Assembly: GCF_001279525.1 (NCBI RefSeq)
Contig: NZ_LGDY01000103.1
Coordinates: forward strand, 208,558-272,557
Reading direction: 5' to 3'
DNA from: Nocardia sp. NRRL S-836
GTDB lineage: Bacteria; Actinomycetota; Actinomycetes; Mycobacteriales; Pseudonocardiaceae
Length of the DNA stretch: 64,000 bases
Below, in pieces: positions 10,552 through 19,280 of the stretch. The position numbers and the translations under genes are program-made. Position 1 is the first letter of the stretch. Each line of letters begins with the position of its first letter. Below the pieces are notes generated by a model. It ran no database searches. It saw only the letters and a list, made by a program, of their open reading frames with translations, and was not told where the DNA came from.

Positions 10552-11301
10552 TTGAGGAAGAAGCTCCTCGCCGCGCTGACCGGCGCGCTCCTGATCAGCA
10601 CCCTGTTCCCCGGCATCGCGCTCGCCGATCCGCCGCAGGCGATCCCCGCCAGCTTCACGGCGGAGGACGGCAAGTGGCAGCCGGCGTTCGACTACGACGG
10701 TGACGGCTGCTACCCGACGCCGGCGATCTCGCCGACCGGGCAGGTGGCGCCCGGCCTGAAGAACTCCGGCGCGTTGAACGGCAACTGCCACGACCGGTCC
10801 GACCTGGACAACACCAACTCCTACAGCCGCTCCAAGTGCAACAACGGCTGGTGCGCCCACCTCTACGACCTGTACTTCGAGAAGGACCAGGCCGTGCCGG
10901 GCTGGGACTGCTGCGGCCACCGCCACGACATCGAGCACGTGGTCGTCTGGGTGCAGAACGACGTGGCCCAGTACGTCTCGACGTCGGAGCACGGCAAGTA
11001 CAAGACCCACCCGCGCGCCAACGTGCAGTGGGAAGGCACCCACCCGAAGATCATCTACCACAAGGACGGTGCCAGCACGCACTGCTTCCGTCTCGCGGGC
11101 GCCGGTGAGCAGGCGGAGAACCACTACGGGGTCTACCAGTACCCGGACCTGGTGAGCTGGGACCGGTTCCCGGCCGGTGTGCGGGACGTGCTCGTGAACG
11201 CGGACTTCGGCAGCGCGTCGCTGGCGATCAAGGACAGCGCGTTCAACCACAACCTCGGCATCGCCAAGCCCGCCGGGATCGCGTTCGACCCGAACGCCTG
11301 A
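10552..11301 (+). CDS. Secreted NPP1/NLP (necrosis- and ethylene-inducing-like) protein
   Basis: A 249-residue secreted protein of the NPP1 family, known from plant pathogens as glycosylinositol phosphorylceramide-binding cytolysins but also widespread in soil actinomycetes with unknown roles. The signal peptide ends at ALA-DPPQAIP. The family heptapeptide is present as GHRHDIE instead of GHRHDWE, followed by HVVVWV; the aspartate and glutamate that bind the cation are kept. Seven cysteines are in the mature part, including CC just before the motif. TTG 10552 is preferred because CGAGG lies six bases upstream and the signal peptide begins there; an ATG at 10441 would add 37 non-hydrophobic residues. 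Confidence 0.88.
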   Translation: MRKKLLAALTGALLISTLFPGIALADPPQAIPASFTAEDGKWQPAFDYDGDGCYPTPAISPTGQVAPGLKNSGALNGNCHDRSDLDNTNSYSRSKCNNGWCAHLYDLYFEKDQAVPGWDCCGHRHDIEHVVVWVQNDVAQYVSTSEHGKYKTHPRANVQWEGTHPKIIYHKDGASTHCFRLAGAGEQAENHYGVYQYPDLVSWDRFPAGVRDVLVNADFGSASLAIKDSAFNHNLGIAKPAGIAFDPNA

Positions 11302-11325
11302 CCCACCCGATCCCACCGCCACACC

Positions 11326-11367
11326 GCACCCCTCGCCCCGGAGCGTCCACGCCGGGGCGAGGGGTGC
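11326..11367. terminator. Bidirectional terminator, 15-bp perfect stem
   Basis: GCACCCCTCGCCCCG (11326-11340) pairs perfectly with 11353-11367 around a 12-base loop. It sits between the convergent NPP1 and TetR genes. Confidence 0.85.
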
Positions 11368-11370
11368 CGC

Positions 11371-12042
11371 TCACCTGGCCACGCGGTCGAGCCACTCCGC
11401 CAGCAACGTCCGTTCCGCGGGCGACAGCGCCGCCGGCGGCTCGTCCTCCAGCGCGGCCCGCAACGCGATCGCCCTGCTCGGGATGTCCGTCGGCTCGTCC
11501 GGCGCGGACTCCGACGTGATCGCCCTGATCACCTGCTCGCGCGAGAACGCGATCAGCCCCAGGTCCCGCTCGTGCTCCGGCGTCGCGATCAGCGCCAGCA
11601 CCACGCCCATCCCCGCCGCGTGCACGAACTGCGCTGCCTGCTCGACCGGCACGGTCAGCCGCCCCGCCGCGGCGATCCGGCCGATGATCTCGCGGAGCAT
11701 CGCGTCCGCTGCCTGCCGCGCCTCCCGCTTGCGCGGCTCGCCGTACATCAGCAGGTAGAACGCCGGGCACGCCAGGCCGAAGCCGATGTGCAGCTCCCAC
11801 CCGCGGCGCAGGTCGGCGACCGGGTCGTCGCTCGCCCCCATCGCCTGCTTGGTCGCGAGGTAGCCCGCGAACCCGTGGGCCGCCACGGCGTCGAGCAGGC
11901 CGTCCTTGTCACCGAACAGCCGGTACAGCGTGGGCGCCTGCACGCCCGCCGCCGACGCGACCGCGCGCGTGGAGACAGCCTCCTTGCCGCCCTCGACCAG
12001 CAGGTCGGCCGCCGCCTTCACCACGCGTTCCCTCGTGTCCAC
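11371..12042 (-). CDS. TetR-family transcriptional regulator
   Basis: A 223-residue TetR-type repressor. The helix-turn-helix is at residues 5-50 (RVVKAAADLLVEGGKEAVSTRAVASAAGVQAPTLYRLFGDKDGLLDAV). The C-terminal ligand domain is helical and not assignable to a known ligand class. It is divergent from two SDR genes beginning at 12136, and the 93-base gap holds two AT-rich inverted repeats, so repression of those genes and of itself is likely. Confidence 0.92.
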   Translation of the reverse strand: MDTRERVVKAAADLLVEGGKEAVSTRAVASAAGVQAPTLYRLFGDKDGLLDAVAAHGFAGYLATKQAMGASDDPVADLRRGWELHIGFGLACPAFYLLMYGEPRKREARQAADAMLREIIGRIAAAGRLTVPVEQAAQFVHAAGMGVVLALIATPEHERDLGLIAFSREQVIRAITSESAPDEPTDIPSRAIALRAALEDEPPAALSPAERTLLAEWLDRVAR

Positions 12043-12050
12043 GTAACGAC

Positions 12051-12107
12051 GATAACATGCGACCGGTAGCGTTGATTCGGTATCGATGATATGTTGATTG
12101 TGTTATC
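12051..12107. promoter_or_regulatory. Candidate TetR operators between TetR and SDR genes
   Basis: GATAACA (12051-12057) and TGTTATC (12101-12107) form a perfect inverted pair 43 bases apart, each next to a gene start. Between them TATC-GAT-GATA (12081-12091) is a second palindrome. The region is much richer in A and T than its surroundings. Confidence 0.45.
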
Positions 12108-12135
12108 AGCGGAAACAGCAGCTAGGAGAACCGAC

Positions 12136-12861
12136 ATGACTCGCGTTGCCATCGTCACCGGTGGATCGAGGGGGATCGGGCGGGCGGCCGCCGAGCGTCT
12201 CGCCGCGGACGGACAGGTCGTCGTCATCGGGTACGCCGGCAACAGGGCGGAGGCCGACAAGGCGGTGCGGGAGATCACCGCGCAGGGCGGTCAGGCCGTC
12301 GCCGCGCAGGCCGACGTGGCCGACGAGCACGCCGTGGCCGCGGTGTTCGACCTCGCCGAGCAGACCTTCGGCGGTGTCGACGTGGTCGTGAACTCGGCCG
12401 GCATCATGCCGCTCGGCACGGTCGCGGACATGGACCTCGACACGTTCGACCGCGTCATGCGCACCAACGGCCGCGGCACGTTCGTCGTCGCGCAGCAGGC
12501 CGCGCGCCGGGTCCGCGACGGCGGCGCGATCGTCAACATCTCGTCGTCGGTGGTGGGCCTGCGGTTCCCGCAGTACGGCGCCTACGCCATGTCGAAGGGC
12601 GGCGTGGAAGCGCTGACCCTGGTGCTGGCCCGCGAGCTGCGCGGCCGTGACATCACCGTCAACGTCGTCGCCCCCGGCCCCACGGCCACCGACCTGTTCC
12701 TCGACGGCAAGGACCAGGCGACGATCGACCACCTCGCGCAGCAGGCGCCGCTGGAGCGCATCGGCACGCCCGGCGACATCGCCGAGGTCGTGTCCTTCCT
12801 GGCGGGCCCGGCCCGCTGGGTCAACGGTCAGGTCGTCCGTGCGAACGGGGGCATCATCTGA
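12136..12861 (+). CDS. SDR-family oxidoreductase (classical, FabG-like)
   Basis: A 241-residue short-chain dehydrogenase/reductase. It has the NAD(P)-binding TGGSRGIG motif, NSAGIM, the catalytic serine in NISSSVVG and the catalytic Tyr-Lys in YAMSKGG, and it ends in WVNGQVVRANGGII, as in FabG-like enzymes. The substrate is not known. AGGAGA sits six bases before ATG 12136, which rules out the longer reading from 12091. Its stop overlaps the next start by one base (TGATG), so the two SDR genes are translationally coupled. Control by the divergent TetR gene is likely. Confidence 0.92.
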   Translation: MTRVAIVTGGSRGIGRAAAERLAADGQVVVIGYAGNRAEADKAVREITAQGGQAVAAQADVADEHAVAAVFDLAEQTFGGVDVVVNSAGIMPLGTVADMDLDTFDRVMRTNGRGTFVVAQQAARRVRDGGAIVNISSSVVGLRFPQYGAYAMSKGGVEALTLVLARELRGRDITVNVVAPGPTATDLFLDGKDQATIDHLAQQAPLERIGTPGDIAEVVSFLAGPARWVNGQVVRANGGII

Positions 12862-13733
12862 TGGGCGAGGTCATCGTCGTCACCGGCGCGTCCAGCGGTT
12901 TCGGCGCGCTCGCGGTGCGCAGGCTGGGCCTGGCCGGTCACACTGTCTACGCGGGCATGCGGGAGACCACCGGCCGCAACGCCCCCGCCGTCGCCGAGCT
13001 CGCCGCGTACGCCAGCGAGCACGCCGCCGACCTGCACGCCGTCGACCTCGACGTGCTGTCGCAGGGGTCGGCCGACGCCGCCATCGCGCTGGTCGTCGCC
13101 GAGCAGGGCCGCCTCGACGTGGTCGTGCACAACGCCGGCCACATGGTCACCGGCCCGGCCGAGGCGTTCACCCCGGAGCAGTACGCGCAGCTCTACGACA
13201 CCAACGTGCTGGGCACCCAGCGGGTCAACCGCGCCGCGCTGCCCCACCTGCGCGGGCAGCGTTCCGGGCACGTGGTGTGGGTCGGCAGCAGCTCGACCCG
13301 CGGCGGCACGCCCCCGTACCTGGCGCCGTACTTCGCGGCCAAGGCGGCGATGGACGCGGTCGCCGTGAGCTACCGGGCGGAGCTGCTGCGGTTCGGCGTC
13401 GAGACCACGATCGTCGTGCCGGGCGCGTTCACCCGCGGCACCAACCACTTCGCGCACAGCGGCACACCGGCCGACACCGCCACCGCCGAGGCCTACGAGG
13501 AGCACTACCCCGGCCTGGTGGACCAGGTCGGTGCCCGCCTCGCCGAGCTGGAGCCGGCGTGGGCCGACGCCGGTGCGGTCGCCGACGCGATCGTGACCGC
13601 GGTCGGTGCGGAGAAGCCGCCGTTCCGCGTGCACGTGGACCCGTCGCAGGACGGCGCCGAGGTCGTGAACGCGGTGGCGGACCGGGTGCGCGCCGAGTTC
13701 CTGCGCCGGGTGGGCCTCACGGACCTCGTCTAG
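12861..13733 (+). CDS. SDR-family oxidoreductase
   Basis: A 290-residue SDR protein with TGASSGFG for cofactor binding, HNAGHM, VGSSSTRGG and the catalytic YFAAKAAMD, where the Y-x-x-x-K is shifted into F-A-A-K with the tyrosine retained. Acidic residues after the first strand are absent and arginine is present (MRETTGR), which suggests NADP(H). It is coupled to the upstream SDR gene by a one-base overlap. Its stop codon overlaps that of the convergent deacetylase gene (13730). Confidence 0.9.
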   Translation: MGEVIVVTGASSGFGALAVRRLGLAGHTVYAGMRETTGRNAPAVAELAAYASEHAADLHAVDLDVLSQGSADAAIALVVAEQGRLDVVVHNAGHMVTGPAEAFTPEQYAQLYDTNVLGTQRVNRAALPHLRGQRSGHVVWVGSSSTRGGTPPYLAPYFAAKAAMDAVAVSYRAELLRFGVETTIVVPGAFTRGTNHFAHSGTPADTATAEAYEEHYPGLVDQVGARLAELEPAWADAGAVADAIVTAVGAEKPPFRVHVDPSQDGAEVVNAVADRVRAEFLRRVGLTDLV

Positions 13734-14459
13734 CGGCCGGGCCGGGCCTGGAGCAGCTCGGAGACGGTGACGAACCGGAAACCGCGCTCCCGCAGCCCGT
13801 CGATCACCGGCCCGAGCGCCTGCCGCGTCTGGTCGCGCGCCGCGTACATCGGGTGCAGCAGGACGATCGAGCCCGGTCTGGTCTTCGCGAGCGTCTCCTC
13901 GACGACCCGCGCCGCGGCCGGGGTGCCCGCGGAGTCCGGCTCGACGTCCCACATCACCGTGGTCCGGTCGTGCTGGCTCAGGTAGTGCGGCAACGCGAAG
14001 AGCTTCTTGCCGTTCGGCGGCCGGAACCGGATCTCCCCGCCGTAGCCGGTCGCGCGGATCAACGCGTCGGTGTCCTCGACCTCCTGCGCCACGAAACCCG
14101 GTGTCACGCCGACCATCCGCTCGTGGGAGTAGGTGTGGTTGCCGACCTCGTGCCCGGCCTGGGCGATCCGCCGGCCGAGCTCCGGGTGCTCGCGCAGCTC
14201 GCGGCCCACCAGGAAGAACGTCGCCTTGACGTCCCTGGCGGCGAGGGTGTCGAGCACCTGCTGCGCACCGGCCGGGTCGGGGCCGTCGTCGAAGGTCAGC
14301 GCGACGACCTTCTCGCCGGTCTCGACCCGGTGCACCAGCTCACCGGAGAACTCCGAAGGTGCGCGAGCTGCTGACCTGCCACAGCCCGGCGGCGGCCGTG
14401 AGCACGACGACCACACCGGTCGCGGTGATGATCGTCGTCTTGTGGGACAACCACTTCAT
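13730..14459 (-). pseudogene. Membrane-anchored polysaccharide deacetylase, interrupted by a -1 frameshift
   Basis: The body (from about 14350 down to 13730) is a NodB-domain peptidoglycan/chitin deacetylase: ALTFDDGPDP, the metal-binding HEVGNHTYSH, RFRPPNG and VLLHPMYAARDQT. Its signal anchor lies in a different frame: ATG 14459 opens [15 protein letters not shown] followed by a hydrophobic helix, and this frame ends at 14340 with ...SSSRTFGVLR. The deacetylase frame picks up at SEFSGELVHR, one base back. A single missing base near 14345-14365 would explain it. No slippery heptamer is seen, so programmed shifting is unlikely; mutation or an assembly error is the better reading. The ATG overlaps the MOSC stop (ATGA), so the genes are coupled. 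Confidence 0.75.
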
Positions 14460-14953
14460 GCGCCCACCATGTCGAGCACGGCCGTGCCGAGGCGCAGCAC
14501 CCCGTCGTCGAGCGGCACGCACCGCATGCCGCCCTTGCCCCGCAACGCCTTGAACGCGCCGGGAGCGATCACCGCGTCCATCCACGCGCACGGGTTCGCC
14601 GGCCGGTGCACCTCGAACCGCACCGGCCCGTCCCCGCTGTCCAGGCTGAACACGGTGCCGCGGGCCAGCGCGTCCACGTCGAACCCGCTGACGACCACGT
14701 TCCTGCGGGCCAGCAGCGGGTCCACCGGCCACCGGGCCAGCGACTCGGCGGCGATGACCGTGACCGCCGCGGTGCGGTGCGCCGGGTGGTTGAAGTACCG
14801 GTCCCCCACGATCCCGAGCCCCGCGCGCACCTCGACGTGGCCGCGCGACACGGGCCCGGGATCGGGACGAGGGCCGTCCGACGGACGGCCCTCGTAGGCG
14901 TGCACGGCGGAGACGTGCAGCGCGACGACCTCTACCGCTCGCCCAGCTGCCAT
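14456..14953 (-). CDS. MOSC-domain protein
   Basis: A 165-residue protein with a MOSC (molybdenum cofactor sulfurase C-terminal) fold: [17 protein letters not shown], a beta-barrel core and [23 protein letters not shown], then [16 protein letters not shown], in which the cysteine matches the conserved sulfur-carrying position of the family. Such proteins transfer sulfur to or handle molybdopterin, or reduce N-hydroxylated compounds. ATG 14953 lies inside the end of msrA, a 22-base overlap. The gene is in a minus-strand run msrA-MOSC-deacetylase with overlapping ends. Confidence 0.8.
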   Translation of the reverse strand: MAAGRAVEVVALHVSAVHAYEGRPSDGPRPDPGPVSRGHVEVRAGLGIVGDRYFNHPAHRTAAVTVIAAESLARWPVDPLLARRNVVVSGFDVDALARGTVFSLDSGDGPVRFEVHRPANPCAWMDAVIAPGAFKALRGKGGMRCVPLDDGVLRLGTAVLDMVGA

Positions 14954-15429
14954 TCCGGCCTGACGTAGTGGCAGGTGTAGCCGTTGGGGTAGCGCTCCAG
15001 GTAGTCCTGGTGCTCCGGCTCGGCCTCCCAGAAGTCCGACGCCTGGGTGACCTCGGTGACGACCTTGCCCGGCCACTTGCCGGAGGCGTCGACGTCCGCG
15101 ATGGTCTCTTCGGCGACGCGCTTCTGCTCGTCGGTCTCGAAGAAGATCGCCGACCGGTAGCTGGCGCCGATGTCGTTGCCCTGGCGGTTGCGGGTCGACG
15201 GGTCGTGGATTTGGAAGAAAAATTCGAGGATTTGCCGGTAGCTGAGCTGGGCGGGGTCGAACACGATCTCGATGGCCTCGGCGTGGTTGCCGTGGCGGCG
15301 GTAGGTCGCGTTCGGCGTGCTCGGGTCGCCGGTGTAACCGACGCGCGTGGAGACGACTCCGGGGTGGCGGCGGAACAGGTCCTGCATGCCCCAGAAGCAG
15401 CCGCCCGCGAGAACAGCCTTCTCCGTCAC
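14932..15429 (-). CDS. msrA: Peptide methionine sulfoxide reductase A
   Basis: MsrA reduces the S-epimer of methionine sulfoxide in proteins. The 165-residue product has the catalytic GGCFWGMQ at its start, then [15 protein letters not shown], the substrate-binding [15 protein letters not shown] and FFQIHDP, and ends with YCxx-type sequence HYVRPEWQ. There is a single recycling cysteine (TCHYV). GTG 15429 is chosen because AGGAGA sits six bases upstream and the family begins there; the longer reading from 15456 has no such site. Confidence 0.95.
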   Translation of the reverse strand: MTEKAVLAGGCFWGMQDLFRRHPGVVSTRVGYTGDPSTPNATYRRHGNHAEAIEIVFDPAQLSYRQILEFFFQIHDPSTRNRQGNDIGASYRSAIFFETDEQKRVAEETIADVDASGKWPGKVVTEVTQASDFWEAEPEHQDYLERYPNGYTCHYVRPEWQLGER

Positions 15430-15452
15430 TGTGAATCTCCTCTGCTCGGTGT

Positions 15453-16607
15453 TCACTCAGGAGAACGTTCGGGCGTGGCCGGTTCATCCCCGGCGAGTTG
15501 TGACGTGTCCATTACGGGCTCCGGTGCCGTCGACCGCGCCTCGATCACCTCGCCCAGGTACCGCACGACCACCGCCACGGCGGCGGCCACCGGCACCGAG
15601 AAGAACGCTCCCGCGATCCCGTACAGGCTGGTGCCGGCCGTGACGACCAGCAACACGACCGCCGCGTGCAGCCGCAACCCGCGTGACTGCAGGATCGGCT
15701 GCAGCACGTTGCCCTCGACCTGCTGCACCACGACCACGATCACCAGCATGATGATCGCCGTGGTCAGGCCGTTGCTGACCAGCGCCACCAGCACCGCCAG
15801 CGCACCGGCGATGAACGCGCCGACGATCGGGATGAACCCGCCCAGGAACGTCAGCGCCGCCAGGGGCACCGCCAGCGGCACCCCGAGGATCAGCAGCCCC
15901 AGCCCGATGAACACGGCGTCGATCAGGCTGACGACCGCCTGGCTGCGGATGAAGCTGCCGAGCGTGGCCCAGATCCGCTCCAGCACCGTCGTGAGGTGCC
16001 CACCGGCGCGCCGGCCGACCAGCCCGCGCAGCCACGGCGTGAACCGCATGCCGTCCTTGACGAAGAAGAACGCCAGCAGCAACGCCACCAGGCCCGTGAC
16101 CAGCCCCGAGGTCACCGCACCGGCACCGGTCAGCAACCCGCTCGCGATCGACCCGATGCTCGACTTGACCTGGTCGACCCCCTGCGCGATCAACCGGTCG
16201 AGGTCGGTGCCCTTGAGGTTGAACGGCGGTCCCGCCACCCACTTCTGCGCCTGCTGCAACGCGTCCTGCGCACTGCGCGAGATCTCCGGCACACCCGAGG
16301 CGATCGACGACGAGATCGCCGCCACCACCCCACCCAGCACCACGAGTCCGCCGACCAGCACGATCGTCGCCGCCAACGCCGAGTTGAGCCCCTTCGACAT
16401 CAACCACCGCGCCGGCGGCCACAGCACCGTCGTGATGAGCAGCGCCAGCAGCACCGGCATCACCACGACCCACAGCTTGCCGATCAGCCATGCCAGCATC
16501 CAGAAGCCGAGCGCCGCCAGCGCCACCCGCAGACTCCACCGCGCGAGCCAGCTCACGCCGTGCCCGATGGCCTCGCCCTTGTCCGTCCACCCGCGATTGC
16601 GATCCAC
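15453..16607 (-). CDS. AI-2E family membrane transporter
   Basis: A 384-residue membrane protein of the AI-2 exporter (PerM/TqsA) superfamily, with two N-terminal helices, a long amphipathic segment ([17 protein letters not shown]), then helices with the signature [33 protein letters not shown] and [15 protein letters not shown], and [10 protein letters not shown] near the end. Proteins of this family move small molecules or ions; the substrate is not predictable. The stop is 24 bases from the msrA start on the same strand, so msrA could be read from the same message. Confidence 0.9.
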   Translation of the reverse strand: MDRNRGWTDKGEAIGHGVSWLARWSLRVALAALGFWMLAWLIGKLWVVVMPVLLALLITTVLWPPARWLMSKGLNSALAATIVLVGGLVVLGGVVAAISSSIASGVPEISRSAQDALQQAQKWVAGPPFNLKGTDLDRLIAQGVDQVKSSIGSIASGLLTGAGAVTSGLVTGLVALLLAFFFVKDGMRFTPWLRGLVGRRAGGHLTTVLERIWATLGSFIRSQAVVSLIDAVFIGLGLLILGVPLAVPLAALTFLGGFIPIVGAFIAGALAVLVALVSNGLTTAIIMLVIVVVVQQVEGNVLQPILQSRGLRLHAAVVLLVVTAGTSLYGIAGAFFSVPVAAAVAVVVRYLGEVIEARSTAPEPVMDTSQLAGDEPATPERSPE

Positions 16608-16727
16608 GGTGCCCAGTTTGTCCTGCGGTGAGCCGAACGGGTGTCAGGACGCGCGACTCCGTTACGACTTCGCGGCCCGCGCCTTCTCGATCACCGCCCG
16701 CACCGATCTCGGTGAGCAGCCTGTGGC

Positions 16728-16766
16728 CCCGGGGTTGCACGTCAGCCATCACCGTGCAACCCCGGG
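16728..16766 (-). terminator. Terminator, 14-bp perfect stem
   Basis: CCCGGGGTTGCACG (16728-16741) pairs perfectly with 16753-16766 around an 11-base loop. It follows the sigma/CU044_5270 genes and precedes the AI-2E gene, so it separates the two minus-strand units. Confidence 0.85.
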
Positions 16767-16773
16767 TTGCAGA

Positions 16774-17985
16774 TCAGGGACGGGTGCCGAGCGACCCGAC
16801 CACCGCGGTGCTGACCGAGGAGCTGGACCGCACCGTGCCCTTGTCGAGCGTGCCCTTCTCGGCGACGGTCGACCGGCTACCGATGAAGTCGCCGTCGGCG
16901 GGATCGATGATGATCTCCTGGAAGTCCTCGTAGTACTTGATGCCGAGCGCGACGCCTTCCTCGCCGTCGAGGTTCGCCCGCTTCTCGGTGACCACGAGGC
17001 CCGGCAGCAACGCGAGCGCGCGGAAGATGTCCGCCCGCACCCGCGCGGGCATCCGGCCGGAGTCCAGCGCCTCCCGCGCCTGCATCAGCACGCCGGGGTC
17101 GTCGGTGCCGCCGTCGGCCTTGAGCTTCTCGTACAACGCCCGCGGGTCGGACGGCAGCGACGCCACGAACTCCGGCGTCGGGTTGCTGAACGAGCCGTTG
17201 GTGCAGCGGTCCGGCTGGCCCTCGGCGTAGTAGGAGTACTTGCCGCACTTGCCGCGGAACTCCTGCTTGCCCTTGAACCGCCCCGGATCGGGCTTGCCGT
17301 CGCCCTCGTGACCGGGCAGCCACTCGGTCGGGCCGGTGTCCTCGGTGCGCAGCAGCCACTCGTCGCGGTGGTCGGCGGGCACCCACTCCTCGGTCGCGGC
17401 GCCGGAGGTCCACGCCTTGTCCGAGCCGCTCTCCACGACGATGCCCCGGTAGCGGCTGCGCACGTAGAGGTACTGGCCGGGACCCAGCGGCGGCACGGTG
17501 ACGCGGTCGGCGAGGTCGGCGGCGTGGATCAGCTCCTCGGCGGCGGTCGCCGACGGGCCCGTCCCGGTGTCGACGGTCGACGCGGCCAGGGCACCGGCGG
17601 TGAGGACGCCGACGGCGGCCGCGGCGGCGAGCCAGCGGGTGCGGGTGCGGCGCGACGTGAGGGACACGACGGGTGCGACGGCCGTGGAGGTCGCAGCACC
17701 GGCAGACGTGGTGTCAGCCGCCGGAGTGTCAGCGGGTGTGGTTCCGACGAGCGTGGAGCCAGCGGACGCAGCGCCGGCGGGCGTGGTGCTTGCGGACGCG
17801 GTCACGGCGGTCGAGGCGTCGGCCACGGCGGTGGCACCGAGCCCGCTCGCCGCACGTTCCCGCAGCGCCTGCCGCAGCGCGAGCTTCCCCGCGGCGACGT
17901 CGAACGGCACCGGCTCCCCCGCGGCACGGGCGAGTGCCGCGTCGAGCACGCGGTCGAGCTTCTCGGAACGGTTCTGCTCAGACAT
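16774..17985 (-). CDS. CU044_5270 family protein, likely sigma-factor partner
   Basis: A 403-residue protein with a soluble N-terminus (LDRVLDAALARAAGEPVPFDVAAGKLALRQAL), a single membrane helix near residues 118-138 (WLAAAAAVGVLTAGALAAS) and a large external domain containing GQYLYVRSRYRG, YYAEGQPDRC and DPRALYEKLKAD. This arrangement is the CU044_5270 family, regularly found directly behind ECF sigma genes, where an anti-sigma or sensor role is inferred. A Ser/Thr/Ala-rich stretch of about 55 residues between the N-terminus and the helix is unusual and low in complexity. The start overlaps the sigma gene by eight bases. Confidence 0.85.
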   Translation of the reverse strand: MSEQNRSEKLDRVLDAALARAAGEPVPFDVAAGKLALRQALRERAASGLGATAVADASTAVTASASTTPAGAASAGSTLVGTTPADTPAADTTSAGAATSTAVAPVVSLTSRRTRTRWLAAAAAVGVLTAGALAASTVDTGTGPSATAAEELIHAADLADRVTVPPLGPGQYLYVRSRYRGIVVESGSDKAWTSGAATEEWVPADHRDEWLLRTEDTGPTEWLPGHEGDGKPDPGRFKGKQEFRGKCGKYSYYAEGQPDRCTNGSFSNPTPEFVASLPSDPRALYEKLKADGGTDDPGVLMQAREALDSGRMPARVRADIFRALALLPGLVVTEKRANLDGEEGVALGIKYYEDFQEIIIDPADGDFIGSRSTVAEKGTLDKGTVRSSSSVSTAVVGSLGTRP

Positions 17986-18580
17986 GGCTGTCCCCCGGGA
18001 GGTCGTGGTCGATGTCGTGACCGGTGGCGGCGAGGCGGGTGCGCAGTCGGGCGCGGGCGCGGTGCAGGCGGGTGCGCACGGTCGCGACCGGCACGGCGAG
18101 GGCGACCGCGATCTCGGCCGGCGTCAGCTCACCCCAGGCGGTGAGCAGCAGCACCTCGCGTTCCTCGACCCGCAGGTCGGCGAGCCAGCCGGTGAGCGGA
18201 CCGGCGAGCACGTCGGCGTCGGCCGCCGCGCTCGCCCGTTCCCCGACGTCGTCCTGCACCGAGCGGGCGGCGTGCGCCCTGGTCCAGGCGCGGAGCTTGC
18301 GGTCCTCGGCACGCACGTGGTGGCGCAGCAGGTTGGTGGCCACGCCGTAGAGCCAGGCGCGCAGGCCGTCGGTATCGCACGACTGGCCGGCACGCTTGTC
18401 CCACAGCACCAGGAACGCCTCGGACACCACGTCCTGCGCGGCGTCCGGGCCGATGCGGCCGGTCACGTACCGGTGCAGGCGCTCGGCCGTGGACTCGTAG
18501 AGGTCGAGCAGCGCCGGCTCGTCCAGCACGCCGGGCGCGTGCCCCTGGGTCGGCGCCTCGGGCGCCACGTCGGTTTGCAC
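17978..18580 (-). CDS. ECF-type RNA polymerase sigma factor
   Basis: A 200-residue group IV sigma factor. Region 2 is ALLDLYESTAERLHRYVTGRIGPDAAQDVVSEAFLVLWD...LRAWLYGVATNLLRHHVR, and region 4 is LRVEEREVLLLTAWGELTPAEIAVALAVPVATVRTRLHRARARLR. GTG 18580 has AGGTGG five bases upstream; another GTG at 18634 is possible but lacks a ribosome-binding site. The downstream gene overlaps by eight bases and probably encodes the membrane regulator of this sigma. Confidence 0.92.
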   Translation of the reverse strand: MQTDVAPEAPTQGHAPGVLDEPALLDLYESTAERLHRYVTGRIGPDAAQDVVSEAFLVLWDKRAGQSCDTDGLRAWLYGVATNLLRHHVRAEDRKLRAWTRAHAARSVQDDVGERASAAADADVLAGPLTGWLADLRVEEREVLLLTAWGELTPAEIAVALAVPVATVRTRLHRARARLRTRLAATGHDIDHDLPGDSHV

Positions 18581-18650
18581 ACGACCACCTGCCCGCAGAC
18601 CCCGCGGGCGTTCCCGGTGTGTGCTCACCGCCACATCGTGGGCCAGCCGG

Positions 18651-19217
18651 TCAGCTCCCGCCCGGGAAGGGGTGCCTCGCCGCGTGCTCGGCCGCCGTCA
18701 GCCCGAACAGCAGGACGTCGTGGTGTCGGCCGAGCATGTACTCGTGGTCGCGCAGCCGGCCCTCCTCCTGGAAGCCGAGGCGGCGGTGCAGGGCGATCGA
18801 CGCCTCGTTGAACCCGATGACGCTCGACTCGCACTTGTGGAACCGCCGCTCGCCGAACATGAAGCCCAGCAGCAACCGGACGGCGTCGGAAGCGTAGCCG
18901 CGGCGGTGGAAGGCGTTGCCGATCGCGATGCCGTAGGAGAACCGCCCGGCCCGGTGGTCGACCTCGTGCGTCGAGGTCATCCCGACGAGCCGGCCCTCGT
19001 CGAGGGACTCGATCGCAAGCTGCACGGTGTCGCCCTGCGGCTTCTTGAGCGCCGCCTCCTGCGCCCACTCGCGCTGGCGGGCCGCGGAGAAGGGCGGGTG
19101 GATCATGTCCGCGGCCCGCATGTCGTCGGTGTGCTCGTCGAACGACCGGAACGACTCCCAGTCCTCCGGTTCGACGCCGCGCAGCCGGACCCGGTGTCCT
19201 GTCCAGAAAGATGTCAT
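18651..19217 (-). CDS. GNAT-family N-acetyltransferase (RimJ/RimL type)
   Basis: A 188-residue GNAT protein with the acetyl-CoA loop AFHRRGYASDAVRLLL and the late strand-helix SSVIGFNEASIALHRRLGFQEEGRLRDHEY, typical of the RimJ/RimL-like group that acetylates protein N-termini or small amines. ATG 19217 is the natural family start; a GTG 30 bases earlier is less likely. It lies upstream of the ECF sigma gene on the same strand with a 70-base gap and is divergent from lexA with 63 bases between. Confidence 0.88.
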   Translation of the reverse strand: MTSFWTGHRVRLRGVEPEDWESFRSFDEHTDDMRAADMIHPPFSAARQREWAQEAALKKPQGDTVQLAIESLDEGRLVGMTSTHEVDHRAGRFSYGIAIGNAFHRRGYASDAVRLLLGFMFGERRFHKCESSVIGFNEASIALHRRLGFQEEGRLRDHEYMLGRHHDVLLFGLTAAEHAARHPFPGGS

Positions 19218-19267
19218 GATCCGCAGTCCTACCAGGGTCGTCCGCATTCACACGAACGAGTTACGGC

Positions 19268-19273
19268 TAGGAT
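19268..19273 (+). promoter_or_regulatory. -10 element of a leaderless lexA message
   Basis: TAGGAT is seven bases before the GTG start at 19281 and there is no Shine-Dalgarno sequence. CGAACGAGTTACG just upstream (about 19253-19265) resembles a degenerate LexA box, but the canonical CGAAC-N4-GTTCG is not met. Confidence 0.5.
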
Positions 19274-19280
19274 CGTCCCG

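Noticed and set aside
14968..18144. 1058-codon plus-strand open frame
   Set aside because: It runs antisense through msrA, the AI-2E gene and the CU044_5270 gene, all of which have recognisable motifs; it is a by-product of high GC content.
19253..19265. CGAACGAGTTACG as the lexA autoregulatory SOS box
   Set aside because: The right half deviates from GTTCG at the needed spacing; kept only as a weak possibility in the promoter entry.
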